NCBI GenBank assembly: GCA_034509755.1
Contig: CM067555.1
Location: 26,052,142 to 26,116,141 of the forward strand
Length of the DNA stretch: 64,000 bases
Direction: 5' to 3'
DNA from: Anisodus tanguticus
Lineage: Eukaryota > Streptophyta > Magnoliopsida > Solanales > Solanaceae
In this document: in pieces, positions 33,893 through 45,485 of the stretch
Position numbering within the stretch: the first letter of the stretch is position 1
Layout of the letters: each line of letters starts with the position of its first letter
Notes under the pieces: model-generated
Database searches by the model: none
What the model saw: the letters and a program-made list of their open reading frames with translations, nothing else
Told to the model about the DNA's origin: nothing
Position numbers and translations under genes: made by a program

Positions 33893-34050
33893 AAAGAAGT
33901 GTGGATATTGGGACTTCATTTATTCTTCGGCTTTCCATATAGCCTCCTCAACATTTTGACTTCTCCACAACATTTTCACTGAGGCAACATCCTTAGTTCT
34001 AAACATTCGAATCTGACGATCCAAAATAGCGACAGGGATATCCTCACTGG
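33893..34050 (-). pseudogene. I2 chromodomain
   Basis: Reads ILDRQIRMFRTKDVASVKML, then WRSQNVEEAIWKAEE, a stop, and MKSQYPHFF. Only the one stop (TAA where I1 and I3 have Tyr) breaks it. The 101-codon frame 33614-33919 begins after that stop and runs into the LTR edge. Confidence 0.8.
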
Positions 34051-34293
34051 TTAGGACATCCTTAAATGTGAGGGATTCGGTAGGGACAACTAATGACGAC
34101 TCTCACACATACTTCCTCAACTTGGATACATGAAACACTGGATGAACAACAACTAATTCTTCTGGAAATTTGATCTCATAAGCCACCTGGCCAATTCTCC
34201 TCAAAATCTTGTATGGTCCGTACATCCGGGACAAAGCTTCCATTTCTTTTCAAACTTCAAGACACCTTTCATAGGTGAAACTTTTAAAAATAC

Positions 34294-35330
34294 TCATTTA
34301 TCAACTTGAAACACCGAGTCTCTATACCTCATATTTGAATATGACTTTTGGTGACTTTGAGCTATTTTCAAGCGCTTATAAATTAGCTTGACGTTTTCCA
34401 TAGCATGATGGACCAAGTTTGTTCCTAACAATTCTACTTCACTAACTTTGAACCAACCAATCGGCAATCTACACCTACATCCATATAGAGCTTCGAACAA
34501 TGTCATCTGGATACTAGCATGGTAACTATTCTTATAAGCAAATTCAATGAGAGGGAAGTGATCATCCCAATTACCTTTAAAATAAAGAACACATGCCCTA
34601 AACATATCATCAAGAGTGTGAATAGTATGCTCTGCCTGGCCATCTTTCTGAAGATGAAAAGTTGTGCTGATATTTACCTTGGGACCCAATCCTTTATGGA
34701 ATGACTTTTAGAAGTGTGTTATGAACTGAGAACCACGATATGAAATAGTAGACATTGGGTTCGCATGATGCCTGACAATTTCTAGATATAAAACTTAGCA
34801 TAATTATTCATTGAATCTGTGGTTTTGACAGGTAAGAACTGGATGATTTAGTAAGTCTATCCACAATTACCCAAATCAACTAATGCCTTCGGGATAAATG
34901 AGGTAACCTATTATAATGTACATGTTTATCATCTCCCATTTCCAAACAGAAATATCAATATTCTGAGCCAACCCACAAGGCATCTGGTGCTCCACTTTCA
35001 CCTGCTGACAATTAGGACACTTGGCTACAAAGTTTGCTACATTCATATTCATATCATTCCATCAATAAATCTCTTTAAGATCATGATACATCTTTGTAAA
35101 ACCCGGGTGAATAGAATACCTAGAATTATGCATTTCTACCGTGATTCACTCTCTAAGTATGTCCACATATGGAGCACATAATCTTCATCGGTACCTCAAA
35201 GTACCATCATCTCCACCTTGGTTAAAAGTTGTAGTCTTATGCTTATGAATCCCCTCTTTCAGCTGCAATAAGTAATGATCATCAAACTTCTTCTCCTTCA
35301 CCTCGGCTGCTAAGGAGGATAAAGACTTAT
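34294..35330 (-). pseudogene. I2 integrase
   Basis: Same layout as I1. Frame 34294-34689 (131 residues) covers the Glu region GQAEHTIHTLDDMFRACVL, the EFAYKNSYHAS helix and GWFKVSEVELLGTNLVHHAM. The stop replacing Trp is at 34708-34710. Upstream the second catalytic Asp is Tyr (ISYRG), a change shared with I3 but not I1. The first Asp is in frame (IWVIVDRLTKS). The zinc region reads well near 35000-35100. Confidence 0.8.
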
Positions 35331-35367
35331 TCTGGAAAACAATACCTTCATGTTTGGAGTCCATGAG

Positions 35368-36060
35368 TCAAACTCCTAGACTATCTAGTTGATGAATCTC
35401 CTTCGTTATGGTTCTCTTGCCTTCCTTGGCATGAGCTAAACTTCCTATGGATCCCTGACTAAGAGCATCGGCCACCACATTCACTTTCCCTGGATGGTAG
35501 AGAATATCCACATTATAATTCTTTATCAATTCGAGCCATCTCCTCTGCCTGAGATTCAACACCCGTTGCTTGAAAATATACTGAAGGCTCTTGTGGTCTG
35601 TGAAAATGTCAACTTGAACTACATATAAATAGTGACGCAATATCTTGAGTGCAAAATTCACGACTGCAAATTCCAAGTCATGAGTCGAATATATCTTTTC
35701 ATGAGGCTTATATTGTCTGGATGCATAAGCTGTAACCTTACCATGCTGCATTAAAACACACCCAACACCAATATTTGATGCATCACAATAAACTATGAAC
35801 CTCTCGTTTCCCTCTAGCAATGTCAACACCAGAGTAGAAGTTAATCACGTTTTCAATTCTTTGACACTGCGCTCACAAGCATCTGGCCATTGCTATTTGA
35901 TTTTCATCTCATTTAATAGAGATGAAATAGAAGAAAAACCTTCTACAAAGTGTCTGTAATAGCCTGGTAGACCTATGAAATTTCGTATATCTGAAGCAGA
36001 AATGAACCTGGTCAAATTCTTTACAACATCTATTTTTTAAAAATCAACATGGACGCCCTC
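35368..36060 (-). pseudogene. I2 RNase H and connection
   Basis: Frame 35368-35829 holds VYCDASNIGVGCVLMQ, THDLEFAVV, DIFTDHKSLQYIF and ADALSQ, with catalytic acids present. The upstream connection (GLPGYYRHFVEGFSSIS, to 36060) is in other frames because of small deletions around 35850-35920. Confidence 0.8.
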
Positions 36061-36213
36061 GCCTGAAATCACATGGCCTAAGAATGCTACTAACTTTTGC
36101 AAAATATTCACACTTAGAAAATTTTCACAGAGCTTGCAGTCCTGAAGTATTTGCAACACTATTCTGAGATGTTCAGCATGATTAGCCTCACTATGGGAAT
36201 AGACTAAAATATC

Positions 36214-36858
36214 ATTAATAAATTAAATGACTAAAAGATCGAGATAAGTCTTAAAGACCCTGTTCATAAGATCCATGAAATCAACTGGTGCATTGGTTAA
36301 TCCGAATGACTTGCCACAAAATTGGAAATGACCATAGCGAGTCCTGAAGTCAATTTTCAGAATATCAACTTTCTTAACCTTATGCTGATGGTATCCTAAA
36401 TTGAGGTTAATCTTGGAATAACATTGAGCACTATGAAGTTGATCAAATAAATCATCAATTCTAGTTAGAGGATATTTGGTCTTGATGGTGACCTTGTTCA
36501 ACTGCGGGTAGTCAATGCACATACGCAACGTCTCATCCTTCTTTCGAACAAACAAGATTGGTGCACCCCATGGTAAGACACTTCATCAAATAAACCCCTT
36601 ATCAAGGAGATCTTTCAATTGAGCCTTTAGTTATCTTAACTCTACTAGAGCCATTCTGTATGCCAGAATAAATATCGGCTTAGTGTCGTGAAGTAAATCA
36701 ATTCCAAAGTTAATCTTCCTCTTGAGAGGGTCTCCGGGGAAATCTTCTGTAAAAACTTCTGGAAACTCATTGACAAGTAGTACGGATTGAATAGTTGGGT
36801 TCTGGGTATCTTCATCCCTAACTCGAACTGGATGGTAAATATACCACTTTAATATCAT
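36214..36858 (-). pseudogene. I2 reverse transcriptase, catalytic Asp to Asn
   Basis: Frame 36223-36555 carries the fingers and palm with YSKINLNLGYHQ (Asn at 36406-36408). A stop at 36223 comes directly before FINDILVYS (Asn at 36214-36216). Frame 36631-36858 holds the N-terminal phrase FPEVFTEDFPGDPLKRKINF. Same two Asp-to-Asn changes as I1 and I3. Confidence 0.9.
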
Positions 36859-36996
36859 CTTTCTAGTTTTAAAATAGGAAATAAACCTACATATGAGTGC
36901 TACTGCATCACCCTTCCATTATATGACTGGTTCACTAGGAAATTCAAAACTGATAATTTTGGTTCTACAACCTATTGTGGCATAATATGAAGACAA

Positions 36997-37290
36997 TCAA
37001 TCCATACACATGATTACATCGAAGTCTACCATTTCTAACTCTACCAAATCGGCTATAGTAATACAATGATAAAATTTAACTCGACAACCCCTATATACCC
37101 ACCAAGCTAAAACTGACTCTCCAATTGGAGTGGATACTTCAAAGGGTTCATGAAACTTTTCTAGTTCTACCCTAAATTGCTTTTCAACAAATGGGGTTAC
37201 ACAAGATAGAGTGGATCCAGGATCCATAAGAGTATAAACATCAAAAATGAAAATGGTTAATATACCTCTGACCATATCCGCATAGGCCAC
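36997..37290 (-). pseudogene. I2 protease
   Basis: A 97-residue open frame, the best-kept protease of the array: YTLMDPGSTLSCVTPFVEK, FEVSTPIGESVLAWWVYRGC, VKFYHCITIADLVELEMVDF and DVIMCMD. The active-site Asp is present. Confidence 0.85.
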
Positions 37291-37299
37291 TTTATCCTT

Positions 37300-38409
37300 T
37301 CAACCTGATAATGTATATAAGCAGTTTAGGTCTATGCATGTGTTGCCGAACTTAGTTGGACCACACCCTGATTAGGCATGAGAATTGCGAGAAATTGTTG
37401 ACTTTGTGGACTGAGCCACATTACCTCTTGTACACCGCCTCATTGATGGGCAGTCTCGCTAAAAGTACCTTGCTAACCACAACCATAACAAATATTCATG
37501 ACCTGATTTTAAAGAATAGTCTACCTCCACCTCTACCATGAGTGAAGTCGCTATAGACTTATCCCTCTTATTTAACTCACTGTCCTTCGTTTTCTGCAAT
37601 ACTTCCTCTTTCTTTATTCTATTCTCATTACCGTGAACAAAAGAAACCATCTTGGTGATGGTCATTTTCCTATATTGAGCATAAATATTAGCAGCATCGA
37701 ACAACTAGGGATCCATACCAAACACAAGACACCTAACTCTGGCCCTCATGTTTGGAACCATATATGGAGCATACTTTGCCCAAGAAATAAAGTGAAGATA
37801 GTACTCTTTCACACTCCTGCCATTCTTCTTAAGCTTCTCAAATTCAATGACCTTTGCCTCCCTAACCTCAATTGGTAGATAGTGTTCAATAAAAGCATCA
37901 TCAAATTCATCCCATATTGCTGGAGATGCATCTTTTCCGCGGGACTGTTCCCATGATTCATACCAGATATTGGAAAAATCCTACAACTGATAAGCTTATA
38001 ACTTTGATGCATGTACCTCAATAACATGCACAACACGAAATATTTTCTAAAGCCCATCAATAAAATTCTACGAATGCTCCATTTTACAAGACCCTGTGAA
38101 CATCGGAGGCTCCGTGTATAAAAACTCTACACTCTTGAAACTAGATGACTCCCCACTAGCTCCTATACTCAGAGTTGTTCCTTGTTATTCGGATTGAGCA
38201 TCCACAAGCTGGATGAATAGTTGAATTCCTCCACTAGGATCTGAGTTAGTAAAACTGGGTGGCAGAACTGAATTACAAACCTCTGCAGGGCCTATGGTAT
38301 CGGGTTGGGGTATTGTACCCAAATTGGCTCCCTAAGCTTGAGTATCTTCCTCATGAGCATCATTAGCATCAGCCCTCTTACTCGTAGTTGATCTCCGTTT
38401 TGCAGGCAT
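37300..38409 (-). pseudogene. I2 gag, zinc knuckle deleted
   Basis: ATG at 38409; shared early stop at 38332-38334. Capsid pieces run through 37809-38060 and 37459-37704 (MFDAANIYAQYRKMTITKMV). About 175 bp present in I1 (about 30437-30612), including the region around the first zinc knuckle, are missing near 37500, with a short ATG microhomology at the joint. Confidence 0.75.
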
Positions 38410-38596
38410 TTTTTGAAATACATAAATCGGATAAGTTAGAAGATTGTACTGAAGGTAACTCTACCTGCACGATCTATAGTATGAAATAAGTGAGATAATC
38501 CTAGATGTCAATTGTTTACATGTGTGGGTTCCTCACACACATAAAATAGACCCATAGGACACAATTTCATAGACTCTCTAAGACACACAAAGCTAG

Positions 38597-38608
38597 GCTC
38601 TGATACCA
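38597..38608 (-). other. Primer-binding site of I2
   Basis: Minus-strand TGGTATCAGAGC, five bases from L3. Confidence 0.9.
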
Positions 38609-38613
38609 AGCTT

Positions 38614-40426
38614 TGTAACACCATGCACCATGGCCTGGGTAAAACACAACACTCGATGCCTGACTGCATCTGACCGAGTGAACCACATGGCTTGCTGAAT
38701 AAACATGGGCATCAAAACATACACTATTGATGATTTAAAACATGTGAAACAATCATACTAAAAATATAGTATGAATTGTAACAGTGGAAATAACTGAATA
38801 TAACATAATAAGTCTGAAAATAATACTGACATGACATGCTAACTAATCTAGTCTATGAAACATCTGAAACATGAGTCTACAAAATTGTTTACCAGGATAA
38901 TACCCTGGCATACCTCTACTATAAACCATGATCATGAAAGTAAATAGACTAACACCCCGAATGGAATGGGGCTCACCAATAGTTGATATTGAGGCACTCC
39001 TAACAAGTAGATCCGTCATTTTGAAACTTAGTACCTGCACCGTGAAGTGCAGTCCCTATTCAAAGGGACATTAGTACATTTGAATTGTACTATATGTAAA
39101 TAAAGTGAAAGAATAAGCAGACACATGATATAATGGGAACATGAAACTGAAACTGAAATATGAACATGAATATAATAACACGTGTAAAATCTATAAACTG
39201 TATATATTTATATTTGTGGGGAGAGCAGTAGTATAACCGACAAAATGAAATCACCACATGGGTACGTGGAGTCTGGTACATCGCTCGACCAGTAGAGCAC
39301 TCACATACCTTGCCAGGGTATGATACATGAACATGACATGAAAAGATCCAGTCAATAATCTTTATTGTCCTCTTGGCAGAGTGATCATTATCCTAAACTG
39401 GAATACATAGTTTTAGGCTACTAGAGCCTTCTCGGTAATCTATGCAACTTCTAAGACATGTACTTGAAAATAATTGGCTTGTAATGCCCACAGAATTCAT
39501 AAATATAACTTATAAACATAATCTGTGATAATTTAACATGGTATAGATACATAATATAACTTGTGAGAAAACATGTATAATTTTATAGGTTAAGTAATAA
39601 TGATTCATGAATTGATAATTAAGAACTCATGTAATTCCGTTAATGGATTACGGACGGTTCATGACAATCTTAATGAAAAATCATGAACACAATTGTTGAA
39701 TTACAATAAATACATGACATAATATTACATATAGTTAGGGTTATCATGATATTGGAATAAAATCCTAAGTTATGGAATTTCATGGTTTCATGGAATAATG
39801 TGGCGTAGAGAATAGCAAGGATATTCCCACACATGGATAGAAGATCTGCCAACCTTAATCGCTTTAAAATTTCTATTAAAAATCTGAACTTGGAAGAATA
39901 ATCCCAAATCTTGAACATTGAGCGTTAGAATGAGCTTATCTTGAAAACCCTAGATTAAGAACAATGAATTTCTACTTAGAATGTATATATATGCTTTAGA
40001 ATCCACTTGGAAAACTTGGAATTGTCTTACCTAGGTGTATGAGAGTGATGGGAGGAGAAAACCTTCGTGCTACGGCTTGAGAATAGTGAAAACTGATTTT
40101 TCATAACTAAGTCTCGTATTTATACTGTTTCGAGTCGAAAGGATTATGCAGCCAAATTCGACGGGCAGTCGAATTTTCTTCGGTCTGGGTCTGGACCGTA
40201 AAATTTTATACAGTCCTTATAATTAGACCATCTCATAATTATGACTTTCTAGTGACTTTTAAAACATCAGTGTTGGGATGGTCAAAAAGGACGGACCGTA
40301 AGTTTTTATATGGTCCGTAAAATCTATTGGGTTCCGTCATTATCAACATCAAGATTTATGGTTCATTTCATGGGACAATAACAAATTCTACGATCCTTAT
40401 AATCCAGGCATAAAATTGGGTCTCCG
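38614..40426 (-). repeat. Array E LTR L3, right end deleted
   Basis: Left end TGTAACACC intact. The right end is missing: after GGGTCTCC (about 40425) the sequence jumps to GTGACAGAATGACATG, which lies about 90 bp inside the interior in I2. About 215 bp spanning the LTR edge and the I3 polypurine tract are therefore lost. It shares features with L4 (for example GGCAGAGTGATCATTATCC near 39375) that L1 and L2 lack. Confidence 0.85.
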
Positions 40427-40574
40427 TGACAGAATGACATGATTACATAAAAACACGAACATTGGGACATAGAACATGAGTATTGAATACATGAACGTGA
40501 AATGTAAGACATGGATACGCAAGGGACATGACATGCATATTGAAAGTGATTACCTTGTTCTTTTTTTGCTTGAT

Positions 40575-40710
40575 CCACAAAGAAGTGTGGATATTGGGAC
40601 TTCATGTATTCTTCGGCTTTCCATAAAGCCTCCTCAATATTTTGACTTCTCCACAACATTCTCACTGAGGCAACATCCTTAGTTCTAAACTTTCGAATCT
40701 GGCGATCCAA
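40575..40710 (-). pseudogene. I3 chromodomain
   Basis: Uninterrupted: MDRQIRKFRTKDVASVRML, WRSQNIEEALWKAEEY, YPHFFVDQAKKEQ. The best-preserved chromodomain of the array. The frame (40363-40710) runs on into the deleted LTR junction, so any product would have a foreign tail. Confidence 0.85.
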
Positions 40711-40979
40711 AATAGCGACAGGGATATTCTCACTGGTTAGGTCATCCTTAACTGTGAGGGATTCGGTAGGGACAACTAATTACGACTCTCACACATACTT
40801 CCTCAACATGGATACATGAAACACTAGATGAACAACAACTAATTCTTATGAAAATTCGATCTCATAAGCCACCTGGCAAATTCTCCTCAAAATCTTGTAT
40901 GGTCCGTACATTCGGGACTAAGCTTCCATTTCTTTTCAAACCTCAAGACACCTTTCATAGGTGAAACTTTTAAAAATAC

Positions 40980-42010
40980 TCAGTTATCAACTTGAAACAC
41001 CGAGTCTCTATGCCTCATATCTAAATATGACTTTTCGTGACTTTGAGCTATTTTCAAGCGCTTATAAATTAGCTTGACTTTCTCCATAGCATGATGGACC
41101 AAGTTTGTTCCTAACAATTCTGCTTCACTAATTTTGAACCAACCAATCGGCAATCTACACCTACGCCCATATAGAGCTTCGAACAGTGTCATCTGGATAC
41201 TAGCATGGTAACTATTCTTATAAGCAAATTCAATGAGAGGGAAGTGATCATCCCAATTACCTTTAAAATAAAGAACACATGCCCTAAACATATCATCAAG
41301 AGTGTGAATAGTATGCTCTGCCTGGCCATCTTTCTGAAGATGAAAAGTTGTGCTGATATTTACCTTGGGACCCAATCCTTTATGGAATGACTTTTAGAAG
41401 TGTGTTATGAACTGAGAACCACGATATGAAATAGTAGACATTGGGTTCGCATGATGCCTGACAATTTCTAGATATAAAACTTAGCATAATTATTCATTGA
41501 ATCTGTGGTTTTGACAGGTAAGAACTGGATGATTTAGTAAGTCTATCCACAATTATCCAAATCAACTCATGCCTTCGGGATAAATGAGGTAACCTATTAT
41601 AATGTACATGTTTATCATCTCCCATTTCCAAACAGAAATATCAATATTCTGAGCCAACCCACAAGGCATCTGGTGCTCGACTTTCACCTATTGACAATTA
41701 GGACACTTAGCTACAAAGTTTGCTACATTCATATTCATATCATTCCATCAATAAATCTCTTTAAGATCATGATACATCTTAGTAAAACCCGGGTGAATAG
41801 AATACCTGGAATTATGCATTTCTGCCATGATTCGCTCTCTAAGTACGTCCACATATGGAACACATAATCTTCATCGGTACCTCAAAGTACCATCATCTCC
41901 ACTTTGGTTAAAAGTTGTAGTCTTATGCTTATGAATCCCCTCTTTAAGCTGCAACAAGTAAGGATCATCAAACTTCTTCTCCTTCACCTCCGTTGCTAAG
42001 GAGGATAAAG
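40980..42010 (-). pseudogene. I3 integrase
   Basis: Frame 40980-41375 matches I2's 131-residue frame nearly residue for residue (GQAEHTIHTLDDMFRACVL, GWFKISEAELLGTNLVHHAM). Shared stop for Trp at 41394-41396 and shared Asp-to-Tyr at ISYRG. The zinc region with CPNC lies near 41690-41790. Confidence 0.8.
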
Positions 42011-42053
42011 ACTTATTCTGGAAAATAATACCTTCATGTTTGGAGACCAGGAG

Positions 42054-42746
42054 TCAAACTCCTAGACTAGCTAGTTGATGAATCTCCTTCGTTATGGTTC
42101 TTTTGCCTTCCTTGGCATGAGCTAAACTTCTCATGGATCCCCGACTAAGAGCATCGGCCACCACATTCGCTTTCCCTGGATGGTAAAGAATATCCACATT
42201 ATAATTCTTTATCAATTCGAGCCATCTCTTCTGCCTAAGATTCAACTCCCGCTGCTTGAAAATATACCGAAGGCTCTTGTGGTCTGTGAAAATGTCAACA
42301 TGAACGACATATAAATAGTGACGCCATATCTTGAGTGCAAAATTCACGACTGCAAATTCCAAGTCATGAGTCGAATATATCTTTTCATGAGGCTTATATT
42401 GTCTGGATGCATAAGCTATAACCTTACCATGCTGCATTAAAACACACCCAAGACCAATACTTGATGCATCACAATATACTACGAACCCCGCGTTTGCCTC
42501 AACCAATGTCAACACCAGAGCAGAAGTTAATCGCGTTTTCAATTCTTTGACACTGCGCTCACAAGCATCTGGCCATTGCAATGTGATTTTCGTCTTAGTC
42601 AATCTAGTCAATAGAGCTGAAATAGAAGAAAAACCTTCTACAAAGTGTCTATAATAGACTGGCAGACCTATGAAATTTTGTATATCTGAAGCAGAAATGG
42701 ACCTGGTCCAATTCGTTACAATGTATATTTTTTTTAAAATCAACAT
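42054..42746 (-). pseudogene. I3 RT connection and RNase H, 230-codon open frame
   Basis: Complete connection plus RNase H in one frame: NFIGLPVYYRHFVEGFSSIS, VYCDASSIGLGCVLMQ, THDLEFAVV, DIFTDHKSLRYIF, ADALSR. All catalytic acids present. The N-terminal Met is only the first after a stop; the natural frame would have come from RT upstream. Confidence 0.85.
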
Positions 42747-42791
42747 GGACGCCCTCGCCTGAAATCACATGGCCTAAGAATGCTACTAACT

Positions 42792-43517
42792 TTAGCAAAA
42801 ATTCACACTTAGAAAATTTGCACAGAGCTTGTAGTCCTGAAGTATTAGCAACACTATTCTGAGATGTTCTGCATGATCAACCTCACTATGGGAATATACT
42901 AGAATATCATTAATAAAGGCAATGACTAAAAGATCGAGATAAGGCTTAAATACCTTGTTCATAATATCCATGAAATCAACTGGGGCATTGGTTAATCCGA
43001 ATGACTTACCACAAAATTGGAAATGACCATAGCGAGTCTTGAAGTCAATTTTCAGAATATCAACTTTCTTAACCTTATGTTGATGGTATCCTAATCTGAG
43101 ATTAATCTTGGAATAACATTGAGCACTATGAATTTGATCAAATAAATCATCAATTCTAGGAAGAGGATATTTGGTCTTGATGGTGACCTTGTTCAACTGC
43201 CGGTAGTCAATGCACATACGCAAAGTCTCATCCTTCTTTCCAACAAACAAGATTGGTGTACCCCATAGTAAGACACTTTATCAAATAAACCCCTTATCAA
43301 GGAGATCTTTCAATTGAGCCTTTAGTTCCCTTAACTCTACTGGAACCATTCTGTATGCCGGAATAAATATCAGCTTAGTGTCATGAAGTAAATCAATTCC
43401 AAAGTTAATCTTCCTCTTGAGAGGGTCTCCGGGGAAATCTTCTGTAAAAACTTCTGGAAACTCATTGACAACTAGTACGGATTGAAGAGTTGGGTTTTGG
43501 GTATCTTCATCCCTCAC
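42792..43517 (-). pseudogene. I3 reverse transcriptase, catalytic Asp to Asn
   Basis: Frame 42792-43250 (152 residues) with YSKINLRLGYHQ (Asn at 43101-43103) and AFINDILVYS (Asn at 42909-42911). Frame 43281-43517 gives the preceding FPEVFTEDFPGDPLKRKINF region and ELKAQLKDLLDKGFI. A stop and a shift between the two frames add to the two shared active-site losses. Confidence 0.9.
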
Positions 43518-43689
43518 TCAAACTGGATGGTAAATATACCCCTTTAATATCATCTTTCTTGTTTTAAAATAGGAAATAAACCTACATATGAGTGCTACTG
43601 CATCACCCTTTCCATTATATGACTGGTTCACTAGGAAATTCAAAACTGACAATTTTGGTTCTACAACCTACTGTGGCATAATATGAAGA

Positions 43690-43990
43690 CAACCAATCCA
43701 TATGCACGATTACATCGAAATCTACCATTTCTAACTCTACCAAATCAGCTATGGTAATACAATGATAGAATTTAACTCGACAACTCCTATATACCCACCT
43801 AGCTAAAACTTACTCGCCAATTGGACTGGATACTTCTAAGGGTTCTTCTAGTACTACCCTAAATTGCTTTTCAACAAATGGGGTTACATAAGATAAAGTG
43901 GATCCAGGATCCATAAGAGTATAAACCTCAAAAATGAAAATGGTTAATATACCTATGACCATATCCGCACAGGCCGCTTTATCCTTTCAA
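43690..43990 (-). pseudogene. I3 protease remnant
   Basis: Same segment as the I2 protease: a DPGSTLSYVTPFVEK-type active site near 43880-43910 and an EMVDFDVI end near 43700, but split by small indels (for example a deletion around 43840) and by a stop where I2 has Ser. Confidence 0.65.
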
Positions 43991-44029
43991 CCTGATAATG
44001 TATATAAGAAATTTAGGCCTATGCCTGTG

Positions 44030-45272
44030 TTGCCGGACTTAGTTGGACCACACCCTAATTAGGCATGAGAATTGTGAGAAATTGTTGACTTTGTGGACTG
44101 AGCCACATTACCTCTTATACACCGCGTCATTGATGGGCAATCTCGCTGAAAGTACCTTGCTAACCACAACCATAACAAATATTCATGCCAAAGCGGAACT
44201 CCCCTCAGTTCCTTCTACCACACATACCACGACTGGGTTGTTGAAGGTGCTTTGACCCACACTGGCTTGTGACTGAGAGCCGGATGCTCTTAAGTTTTAA
44301 CTTTTATAATCATTCCTAAACTTTGGGGCTGGGGCACTGTCTGAAGATTGAGCCGATCCTGATGACCTGATTTTAAAAAATAGTCTACCTCCACCTCTCC
44401 CATGAGTGAAGTCGCTATAGACTTATCCCTCTTATTTAACTCCATGTCCTTCGTTTTCTGCAATACTTCCTCTTTCTTTATTCTATTCTCATTACCCTGA
44501 ACAAAAGCAACCATCTTGGTGATGGTCATTTTCCTATATTGAGCAGAAATATTAGCAGCATCGAACAACTAGGGATCCAGACCATACAAAAGACACCTAA
44601 CTCTGTCCCTCATGTTTGAAACCATATGTGGAGCATACTTTGCCCAAGAAATAAAGTGAAGATAGTACTCTTGCACACTCCTGCCATTCTTTTTAAGCTT
44701 CTCAAATTCAATGACCTTTTCCTCCCTGACCTCAATTGGTAGATAGTGTTCAATAAAAGCATCATCAAATTCATCCCATGTTGCTGGAGATGCATCTTTT
44801 CCGTAGGACTGTTCCCATGATTCATACCAGATATTGGCCATCTCCTACAACTAATAAGCTTATAACTTTGCTACCCGTAGCTCAATAACATGCATAACAT
44901 GAAAGATTTCTGAAGCCCATCAATAAAATTCTATGAATCCTTCATTTTACAAGACCCTGTGAACATCATAGGCTCCGTGTAAAAAAACTCTAGACTCTTG
45001 AAACTAGATGACTCCCCACTAGCTCCTATACTCGGAGTCATTCCTTGTTGTTCGGATTGAGCAGCCACAAGCTGGGTGAATAGTTGAATTGCTCCCCTAA
45101 CATCTGAGTTAGTGAAAATGGGTGGCAGAATTGAATTACAAACCTCTGCAGGGCCTATTGTATCGGGTGGGGGTGTTGTACCCAAATTGGCTCCCTAAGC
45201 TTGAGTATCTTCCTCACGAGCACCATTAGCATCAGCCCTCTTACTCGTAGCTGATCTCCGTTTTGCAGGCAT
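44030..45272 (-). pseudogene. I3 gag
   Basis: ATG at 45272 (MPAKRRSATSKRADANGARE), shared early stop at 45195-45197. Then frame 44931-45185 (an IQLFTQLVAAQSEQQG segment and EPMMFTGS), frame 44569-44841 (capsid: ESWEQSYG, EFDDAFIEHYLPIEVREEKV, SVQEYYLHFISWAKYAPHMV) and frame 44290-44568. The degenerate zinc knuckle lies at about 44150-44240. Only a few breaks, so this is the clearest view of the family's Gag, the capsid-like protein that packages element RNA. Confidence 0.8.
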
Positions 45273-45468
45273 TTTTCGAAATACATAATTCGCATGAGTT
45301 AGAAGAGTGTATTGAAGGTATATCTCTACCTACACGAACTATAGTATGAAATAAGTGAGACAATCTTAGATGTCTTGGTGCTCAACTGTTTACATGTGTG
45401 GTTTCCTCTCACACATAAAATAGACCCATAGGACACAATTTCATAGACTCTAAGACACACGAAGCTAG

Positions 45469-45480
45469 ACTCTAATTCCA
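45469..45480 (-). other. Decayed primer-binding site of I3
   Basis: Minus-strand TGGAATTAGAGT at the site where I1 and I2 have TGGTATCAGAGC; three changes. Confidence 0.75.
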
Positions 45481-45485
45481 AGCTT

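Noticed and set aside
34519..34704. + strand open frames repeated at 27458, 34519 and 41205 (about 61 codons, near-identical)
   Set aside because: They lie exactly opposite the integrase frames of array E and are repeated only because the interiors are repeated. No independent signal.
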